DNA of 64,000 bases from Endomychus coccineus. Its lineage: Eukaryota > Arthropoda > Insecta > Coleoptera > Endomychidae. The position numbers and the translations under genes are program-made. This document shows, one piece after another, positions 56,166-64,000 of the stretch. The notes under the pieces are model-generated. The model had not been told where the DNA came from and did not search any database. It worked only from the letters and a program-made list of their open reading frames with translations. The stretch spans positions 281,995,242 through 282,059,241 of the forward strand of contig OY294067.1 in NCBI GenBank assembly GCA_958510875.1, given 5' to 3'. The stretch's first letter is position 1. Each line of letters begins with the position of its first letter.

Positions 56166-57199
56166 ATAGTACAGTAGATATTGTGTCTTGTGTCTATTAT
56201 AAGTGAGTATAATTGATATTTTCAATTCAAAACAGTGCCAACGTATCAAAATACATATTTGTTATACCAAACTAATACTATGGTGGTAATGATAAATACC
56301 CGCTTGATATAACCATGGCCTATGTAAGACCCTGGTTCTGGAGGTCACGATGGTTCAGAATGATATTCTCCTATAGTATTAGGCAAGGTTCAATTATATG
56401 ACATATTTAATTTGCTCTTAGCATAATGAAGAGAGGATTTCCAAGTAATTAAAGCCAGGAGCATTTTACGCAATGTGCTCTTTGTTAAAGTTTTCTGCTT
56501 ATGCAAGAACTCATTTGCATGATATCAGTAGGCTAAGAATTCACGTAAATTAGTTTAAAATATCAAAATGAATATCCATTCTTGTGCAGTCAAACTTGTT
56601 AATCAGGTCAATGTTTGAAATTCTTAGATCCTGGATAAGGATGAAGATGTACGTGTACTTATGTCTAGCAAAACTGCCATATTACATATATCACGATAGA
56701 TGTTAAATTTTTCAGTTAAATACAGTATGCAAATATCCTTATATTTGGTTTGTTGTTACTATTTTGAATAAAACCATTATTTTCCTTCCGACGGCGACGT
56801 CTCGAAAGTTTTATCCTTTACCAAGAATTACGTTTGTTTATATTTCCATTTAAACAATTCTATTGTTTCACTATGTGATATCACTTTTGTTTGTAACTTA
56901 CGAATAAAAGCGATATCAACATAGTAGAGTTTAATTTTACAATATGGATAATAATACTCCCATTTAGTCTAGAAACTAACGGATGGCTATGATTAACATC
57001 AAACCCAAAGCAAGTTGATTGGGGTGAGCAAATCCTGCACATGACGTACACCAAAAATTTTCGTGAAAAATGTCATTCAGAATTCGACGCCTCTGATTGG
57101 TACATTATGCTACAGTTTCTACAGAAGCTTCTGTAAAATTCATTACATTTCAACGTTGCGACCTTTCTGTTTTTAATATGTTTCCTTTTTGACGATGTA
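56166..57199. other. Unassigned; PLE family C 3' tip near 56745-56950
   Basis: GATATCAACATAGTAGAGTT and TTTTACAATATGG near 56910-56945 match the 3' tips at 29305 and 33765. GACGTCTCGAAAG...TTTATCCTTTA near 56800 may be a decayed hammerhead-like core on the minus strand. Rest unassigned. Confidence 0.45.
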
Positions 57200-59531
57200 C
57201 CGTAAAACGGGGCAACTTGGTCACTCTTTTCAGACTTTTTTCAAAATATCTTCATTATATTTTGACGCATGTGTACCAAATTTTTTCCCCAAACCGACTT
57301 CAACTTAATGAAAGAGCTGAAGTTCGTAAAAAGTAATGTTTTTGTTTAATATAAGAAAAAAATATATATATGTGGGGTGTCCAAGTTACCCCGGGTTTGG
57401 GGCAACTTGGTCACTTTTGCTAATTTCAATGAAATGAACGTTTTTAATGGTTTGCATGGCCAAGTTACCCCGAATGTGTTTGGAAATTGATAGAACGAAC
57501 CCGTAGCTACTTATTTCAGTTCGAAAATTTCATAAATAACACAAAAATAACGACAAAAATTTCCCAAAAATATTTTATTTATAAAAATATCAAACTTAGA
57601 GATACAGAAACAACATAAAATGTAAAAGAAAATCTAAACTCGTAACTCCAACTAAATCTTAGCTCATTCACTGGGGTGTAAAATCTTTGTCGGCGTCAGA
57701 ATCGTCTTGATATTCCAACGGCTCTGCATCAGAATCGTCACAGTAATCGCATTTGAAATAAGGATCTTTACTTCCGTTGTTGCATAGGCCACATATCCAT
57801 TTAAGGCACTGAATACATTTGATCCATTCTTGTCCGCCAAGAAAGTCTTTCCAGTTACAAAAACAAAGGCCACACTTTGCATCTGTTTCACTTTTCTTTT
57901 GTCTCTCACTTTTTTGCCTAGGCTGAATTGGACGAGATTTCTTCTTATTTTTGTTCTTTCCGACTATAGCAGACGATCCTGGGCCAGCTAATGGCTTCGA
58001 TGCAGTTACAATTGGTTCATCTGTGGGAGCCAGGTTATCATCTTCATCTGTTGCCAAATTTTTACCAGGCTGAAGTTTCTTGCCCCTTTTTTTCTTCGGA
58101 TTTGCTTCACTGCTAATTCCTCTGTGTTCTTTCAGAAGATCAATCAATGATGCATCAAGAGATCTTCCAATGGTGTCTCGATCGTCTGGTGTTAATCCAT
58201 CTGGAATTCTTTTCAGAACCTCGTTTGCATTAGGTGGATAAAGCCCAGTGGCTCGAAATCCAGATATCAAATTTTGGCTGACACTCTCAGATATGGCTTT
58301 CCATAACCTAGAAAGCAAATTGGGAAACTGCTCTTTGGGAAGATTTCCTGGATATCGGCTTTCCTTTCTCCAGTTGTCTAAAATCTTTCTCCAGCACTTT
58401 TTCATGGGTCCAAATACAGCTACCTCAAGTGGCTGCATTAGATGGGTGGCAGTTGCAGGAAATGGAGTTATATAAATACCATGCTCCTTACAGGACTGAA
58501 TAACTGCAGGTGAAAAGTGGCTGGCGAGATTATCATCTACAACAATAGTTGTAGCACCAGGATTTCGTGTTTCCGTTATGTGCGGGAGGAGGATTTTGAA
58601 AAACCATGTCTCGAACAGGTTCATATCAAACCAACCGGAGGGGCTACTGGCATATTTCGTTCCAGGAGGGCCGCCTTCTGTCCAGTTTTCATATAAATTT
58701 CCAGATTTATAAACGACCCTGGGAGGCAGTAGATCCCTCTTTGCATTTCCGCACACCATAATGCTAATAGAGGTGCGAGAGTGGTTCTGTACCCTTTCAA
58801 CCCTTTTTGTGTTTCTGGGGACCACCACTTTTTTTGCTCCAGGATCATCTGTGACATTTGTCTCGTCATAATTGTAGATATTGAAATCATCTGCATCGTT
58901 CAGGGCTTCATTGATATTGGTGAAAAAATTTAAAATGTCTTCACGGTCGAAGGATGATCTGGACCTTTTTATGTTCGAGGCTAGGCGAATGGACAACCTG
59001 TTTCTCTGGATGAATGCATCAAGAAAATCTTCTCCTGGAGTGTTGTTTTTGAAGATCGTGACTGTTTTCCCTTGTTTGTCTAGGTATTTTGCGATGACCG
59101 TCCTCACATCCAGCCTGGTTAACGGGAAACCCCAATCAGCCACAACTCCGAGGGTCTCAGATATACTGCGTTCTTCCTCGGATGAAAGGACTCTTGGGCG
59201 GCCCACTGCTCCAGAATTTTTGCCAAGAATCTTACGACCCAAAGTTGTCCGAGGTACCTGATACGTTTGCGCAGCTAATTTTTTCGACATCCCCTCCTTA
59301 ACAGCTTGTACGGCTTTTTGCATGTTCTCTTCTGAGTAGTCTTGGTAGGGCTTTGCCCCGGGTGTTCTCTGGTAGTTTCTCACCATTTTTAGTTACTAGT
59401 TACCTGGAATAAAAGATGGGCACCTGAAAATCCAACTAAAAAAGAACAGGAGGAAAAGTATTAACCGAAACAAAAATTAAATCATAGGTGACCAAGTTAC
59501 CCCGGGGTGGCCAAGTTACCCCATATTACGG
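57200..59531. mobile_element. Complete pogo-like DNA transposon
   Basis: The left end CCGTAAAACGGGGCAACTTG and the right end CAAGTTACCCCATATTACGG are inverted copies, with TA on both sides (57198-57199, 59532-59533). Further copies of the 12-14-bp CCAAGTTACCCC / GGGGYAACTTGG motif sit at 57381, 57399, 57458 and 59485-59503, likely transposase binding sites. One intact transposase is inside. The ends are less than 10% diverged, which suggests a young insertion. Confidence 0.9.
57668..59386 (-). CDS. Pogo/Tigger-type transposase with C-terminal cysteine finger, intact
   Basis: 572 aa, no interruption, ATG at 59386 about 145 bp inside the element end. N-terminal psq-type helix-turn-helix (about 18-60, AVQAVKEGMSKKLAAQTYQV), second DNA-binding region (about 70-140), DDE core with NYDETN (Asp 174), IVVDDNLASH (Asp 285), THLMQPLEVAVFGPMK (acidic residue Glu 321, where pogo enzymes usually have Asp). 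Lys/Arg-rich linker (430-500, likely nuclear import). C-terminal zinc finger with pairs C505/C508, C524/C527, C532/C535, C546/C549, PHD-like in spacing, but with Cys where PHD has His. Would cut and paste the element into TA sites. Whether the D-to-E change is tolerated is open. Confidence 0.93.
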   Translation of the reverse strand: MVRNYQRTPGAKPYQDYSEENMQKAVQAVKEGMSKKLAAQTYQVPRTTLGRKILGKNSGAVGRPRVLSSEEERSISETLGVVADWGFPLTRLDVRTVIAKYLDKQGKTVTIFKNNTPGEDFLDAFIQRNRLSIRLASNIKRSRSSFDREDILNFFTNINEALNDADDFNIYNYDETNVTDDPGAKKVVVPRNTKRVERVQNHSRTSISIMVCGNAKRDLLPPRVVYKSGNLYENWTEGGPPGTKYASSPSGWFDMNLFETWFFKILLPHITETRNPGATTIVVDDNLASHFSPAVIQSCKEHGIYITPFPATATHLMQPLEVAVFGPMKKCWRKILDNWRKESRYPGNLPKEQFPNLLSRLWKAISESVSQNLISGFRATGLYPPNANEVLKRIPDGLTPDDRDTIGRSLDASLIDLLKEHRGISSEANPKKKRGKKLQPGKNLATDEDDNLAPTDEPIVTASKPLAGPGSSAIVGKNKNKKKSRPIQPRQKSERQKKSETDAKCGLCFCNWKDFLGGQEWIKCIQCLKWICGLCNNGSKDPYFKCDYCDDSDAEPLEYQDDSDADKDFTPQ

Positions 59532-59533
59532 TA

Positions 59534-60250
59534 CCATTCCGAAAAAATTTTGATTTTACACTCGTGGAAGTAGTATGGTATTCTTACTCCTACTACTAAA
59601 ATAACGCATGTGCCACCTTGTTCATATCTCTGTAGATTTACATGAGCTTGAACTTCATTTCAACCAAAAACCTCACGCATTCTGTATATTAGGAATTTTG
59701 GAAGTTCTTATCTGTTATTCTTACTGACAGATGGGGTTGTATAAGACCAAATGCCCAAGTTTTAGATTTCGCAAAAACTACGCCTTGTCATAGTCATTTC
59801 AGGTTTGTTTCAACTTAGACTACTCCAACTATCAAAATTGCGAAAAATCAAAAAAATATTGAAATATAGCAAGGCGCACTCATCTGTGATACCGCAAAAT
59901 TCAATAAAACCGATACGCATATACTTAGTTTTCCCGCTGCATATTAATATTGATGTTCACTAAGAGGACCTAGGAACGTGGGTCCAAGAAAGACGAAGAA
60001 ACACTGTTATTAACGGAGATGTAATAAACTTAATAGATATTCTATTTGTAAAACAATAGTATATTGTTTAACGAGCACGAAATGAACATTCCGTGAGAGT
60101 TGTGCACCATAATTTTCCTACGGCTATTGCATAAAATAGTGGAATGGTTTTACACCGGAAATTTGAACTCCATAATTAATTGCATCAAGAACTTGTTCCA
60201 TTTAGAATCCATTTAGATTATTACCTACATATTAAATATCTCAGCAACGT
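59534..60250. other. No recognisable gene
   Basis: Non-coding. No repeat assigned. Confidence 0.45.
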
Positions 60251-60254
60251 TATT

Positions 60255-61300
60255 CTAATTCTCTTCAAAAGTTTTGAAATAAAGTTTTTTTCTATGTTTT
60301 GCTACACGAGAGGTAAACCTGTATGTTCGAAGAACATCGTGTGAGCCAACGGTGGAATGTTGGAAGAGGAGATAGATAGAATTTTTCTTGAAGGTTAGAA
60401 GGCTATAAGCATTGGTCATTTGATAGAAAAATAAAGTCTCGTAGGCAGAAGTTCGGCAGGTTTCGAGCTTGACAATGAAAGGGTTGCTAATTTGAGCTCG
60501 TTCTAGTCCGCCTTTCTGGAATCTCTCATGGAGTAACAACAACAGACGAGATTTCTGATAAACACCGACCATAGCAATTTCTATGAGAAAGCGAGAGATT
60601 ACCTACCTTCCTACGATATTCTAGAAGGATCAATAAATTCGTAAGTGTGACATCTTTAATCAGACGAATAGCTCTCTTCTGGATAGAATCCAAGAGCTTC
60701 AGCGTATGTTTGGGAGCCAAACTCCATACATGTGAATCTGTGTTTTGTAGAGGAGCTGCTGGGATGTAATGTAGCTCTTGGGATGGAATGGAAAACCAAG
60801 TTTTTGTGAAGCTGTTTTCGCAATGGACCTCACATAATCATTCCATGAGAGGTTACTGTTGGTGGTGATCACGAGCATGAATATGGAAGACTTCATGAGA
60901 ATAGTACCTGACATTTTCATATTAGGGATTGTGGGATCCGCCTTTCAGTAGAAGATGCAAGCTTGAGTTTTGGTTACATTAAACTCTACTAGATTATCAG
61001 ATCGTCATTTCAAAAGCATTGCCAGATTTCCATTAATTGCATCAACATATCTCGGTATCGTTCCTCTGGCTGTATTGAATGGTATAGGGGCGATATAAAG
61101 TGTACCATCATCTGCAAAGCTGTGGACGGAACAGGTGGTCACTTCCAAAAAAGATCGTTGACATGGAGCAGAACTTTGTTTGGTGCCAAGCCAGGTCCCT
61201 GTGGCACACCAGCGTTGATAGCCATCGTATCGCAGGATACTCCGTCAACAACCACATTATTCGTAATAATTTGTTGTAAGTCACTTTCACTGCTCATCAT
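60255..61300 (-). pseudogene. LINE reverse transcriptase C-terminal fragment, copy 2
   Basis: Minus strand in order: GVPQGPGLAPNK and LLHVNDLF (motif before the catalytic box, near 61190), then NLSWNDYVRSIAKTASQKLG and TSQQLLYKTQIHMYG (60900-60720), PKHTLKLLDSIQKRAIRLI (60715-60660), VKLETCRTSAYETLFF (60480-60420). Typical Jockey/I/CR1-type tail. Frames change at least four times. Better preserved than the copy at 36028. Confidence 0.82.
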
Positions 61301-63625
61301 CAGATTTAAGTTTGACAAGTTCTTGTGAAATTGAAATTTTATTTAAGGGAGGCGTTATTTATTATAATAATGATCAACGAACTCAATTTCTTCATTTTGT
61401 CATCAGGTAAGGAAATCAAATTGAAGACTTACGGGTACTCCGTTGCTCCACAGTTAAGAAAGAGAAGTTTTGTTTTACAGCCGTAGAAAAAATATGTTGT
61501 TTCTCTGAAATGTTCTGTTTGAGAGGTTTCCTCAAGGTTCCACTGAAATCGAAGTATCCAGAATTAAGGAGTGAAAGAGTGAAATCCTAGGAGAATGACT
61601 GAACTCAAGAACAACCAGGATCCGGACAAATTGATAGCACGCCTCCCGACCCCTACCAATAGATGGAATGGATAGACGACAAATAGATGCAGCTCCACCG
61701 AACTGAAGATAAAATTATTCAACCAGTTTGTTTGAAAAAGTGTATTCTATAAGTGTTTTCTTTTTTATGGCTTCTTGACATTTCTGAACTACATGCTTCA
61801 ACTTCCAACCAATTGATCATATTGAGCTATAGCAGCTCGAGTAATTTGATGCATTCTCTTAAATTTTATGACAGGCAGATTTATTGACTATAAAACAGTT
61901 TATTCCTGAAAGTTATAGTCTAGATTCAAATCGATCAGTAGTACTATATTTAAAAACGTTGACAAAACATGATCCACAAACAAGAAGTGGATCAATGTAC
62001 ATTATGTATACATGGATTTATAAATTTCTATTTCAAACGGGAATAGATTCATCATTCCTTAGAATGAAATCTTTCCCGTTTTACGACATGGCTAATGGAG
62101 AGGCAGATTTCGTTCCAGTGCTCTAGTTTATGTAGCGATAAATCAACGAAGAAAAAATAAGTAAAAGAACCTATAAGAGAAAATACAATCAACCCAGTTT
62201 GTTTATGGCTTAATTCAATACTAACAGGACTCAACAACAAGTAAGTTTACCGACAAAACTCAATTCTGTCTCATTTAATCTTGAACTCTTGCATCTTATA
62301 ACTAAGTTCGAAGTTAAAATAGAAATAATACAGAATAATGGATTTTTCACCCTGTGCTCTTGAGCTTTCGTTGATTGACATATGGCTCTTTTGACAAGAA
62401 TTTTTTTTCATATTATAAGAAGAATATCAACATTATACTGCTGGAATAGTGTGAATTGTAATTTTACTCACATAGATGTAGAAGATTATGGATCTAAACG
62501 GTGGCAATTTGATGAATTCTATACATAAGTGCAGGTTTTTCACAACAGCATTATATTCTCCCGAATACGCCTGATAATATTAAGCTGTTGATGCTCCTCC
62601 ATCGGGAAAACTTGAACTGAAGCGCCCCAAAGATATTCATTTTGAGAATGAACAAGCTATATTTGATTAGAGCCGATCCCAGAGGGTTATTTAGGATACT
62701 TTGGCTTCCTTGTTTCCAGAGGGAGGAGCATTTTTATAAGTACCATTCCTTCGACGGGGCGAACGGTTGATGGTAAAATAAAGGCGGCTAATTGTTTGCA
62801 TAAGTTTATAAGAAAAGTATGCAATATTAAAAGGAATAAAAGGTTCTGTCGAACTCAATATTGGAGCAAAATAATTGTAATCTACCCGTGAAATAGGGTA
62901 CGGGATTTTTTTCCCTTATTGTTCATAAGTTGAGGACAAAAATTGTATTCAATCACATCTTCAGACGCTTTCTCAAGCCAGATTAATTATGTGAATCGAC
63001 GGAAAATTATGCGGTGAGGAAAGTTGATATTATAATATAACATCAGTTCATATTATTGGCATGAATGAAAAATCGACAGAATTTAGAAACTAAATGAGTT
63101 ACAATTCAAGAAAACTATATTGCTTCATTTTTGATTTGGTTAAGGTTGAAGCTTTTGAGCTAATAAAATTCATACTCGTGATTGATTAATAGATGTTAGT
63201 GACACTGTTACCATTATTAATATTTTCGTTGATCTTAACAGAACAGATCATTAAGATCCAACCCATATATTGAGGATCACAACCTAACAAACCACAAACA
63301 CGATATTGACACTCTTATAACAATGTATGTGTGTTTCAAAGGATTTGACTTCAGTCTTTCGACTATTGGTCATCTCTTACATCTTTAAATGTTCCATATA
63401 ATTTTTATGGGATATTAACGAAAGTCGCAATTTTCACGTCAACGAACGTATCTTGACGATTTACATTTAACAAACAAAGGAAAACGTCTTGAATAAGGTA
63501 TAAACATATATGGGTAAAATAACGGTCTAATAACACCTTAATCAACAACAACCTAATTCGAAGCGAAGGTGAAAACTTTACCCTAAAAATCTACGAATTT
63601 GTTAAGAACCTAAAATAACTGACTG
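61301..63625. other. No recognisable gene
   Basis: AT-rich. Open frames under 85 codons, without family signatures. No repeats identified by eye. Confidence 0.45.
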
Positions 63626-64000
63626 TTAATCCAACAAGTTAGAGGTGAACTTATTTTCCGTTATAATTTGGGGATATAGATAACCAGAGTGACAAAGAGG
63701 AAGATTTAATAAAATTGTAAATAAGGTATTTGCATTGTTGCTTAGAGAAAGTAGAGATAGTAGATTAAAAGGTCCTTCTACAGGTGGTAATGACGTAATA
63801 AATGCATTGATGTTGGGATTATTCGTACATTCTGGAATCAGATTTTGCAACGTTCTTATCTCACCACAATTACATAGATTTCCATCTTCAATTTTCATTT
63901 TATGGAGATTGGAGATATGTTGTTGAAGCATGGCCTGATCGAATGCGACATATAGTCGATGAAATCTCTGGATACCTACTAGATATTATCACACCAAGGT
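63626..64000 (-). pseudogene. LINE C-terminal tail, extends beyond the window
   Basis: Minus frame with HISNLHKMKIEDGNLCNCGE, TLQNLIPECTNN and NINAFITSLP. The CxC...H/Q...C pattern is the zinc-knuckle-like tail after RNase H in non-LTR elements. The region upstream of it (63930-64000) reads in another frame and runs off the end. Confidence 0.7.

Noticed and set aside
58248..59261. Plus-strand ORFs at 58248-58475 and 58881-59261
   Set aside because: They are the antisense of the pogo transposase.

Overview
The window looks like AT-rich arthropod, probably insect, genomic DNA. There is no bacterial gene layout, no operon and no clear host exon. Almost everything recognisable is mobile-element DNA: Penelope-like elements (PLEs), mariner/Tc1-type and pogo-type DNA transposons, Ty3/gypsy-like LTR remnants, non-LTR (LINE) fragments, foldback elements, a satellite and TA microsatellites. 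The insect assignment rests on the transposon families and base composition. No species is claimed.

Layout. 1-5 kb: non-coding DNA, then a decayed element encoding an XPG/Rad2-like nuclease region joined to a CXC cysteine-rich domain (3176-4263), then a TA-microsatellite zone holding two foldback structures, one with a hammerhead-like motif and one carrying two halves of a tRNA-Ser-like sequence. 7-11 kb: a transposase fragment and a 1.6-kb foldback element (9244-10872) carrying the same CXC family. 11.9-20 kb: the centrepiece, an approximately 8-kb palindrome of two head-to-head PLE arrays. Each arm has one apparently intact 808-aa reverse transcriptase/GIY-YIG protein preceded by a 5'-truncated tandem partial copy, and the arms show no net length difference. 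20-25 kb: a diverged third PLE copy, a satellite block related to the flank of the XPG/CXC element, and another PLE scrap. 25-36 kb: mariner derivatives, several other PLE families (again partly head-to-head) and LINE pieces. 37-40 kb: an old PLE copy with another PLE nested in it. 40-45 kb and 49-52.5 kb: LTR-retrotransposon remnants with primer-binding sites matching tRNA-Trp, one with a 228-aa open frame and one with a decayed gag-protease. 53-56 kb: two broken mariner-superfamily transposons. 57.2-59.5 kb: a complete pogo-like element with TA target duplication and an intact 572-aa transposase. 60-64 kb: LINE fragments.

How the parts work together. The potentially active genes are the two PLE proteins and the pogo transposase. 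The PLE 3' regions, of several unrelated-looking families, repeatedly carry a short RNA motif with the layout of a minimal type I hammerhead ribozyme: CUGANGA, hairpin, GAAA, a 2-bp stem III, and a GUC or GUA cleavage triplet. About twenty copies in different states of decay occur here, often as inverted pairs. Hammerhead motifs in PLEs are known from the literature. The density, family diversity, covariation and head-to-head arrangement seen here are the most interesting features of the window. The nested insertions (PLE in PLE, PLE in mariner, mariner in LTR, PLE foldback in an LTR element) give a relative order of arrivals.
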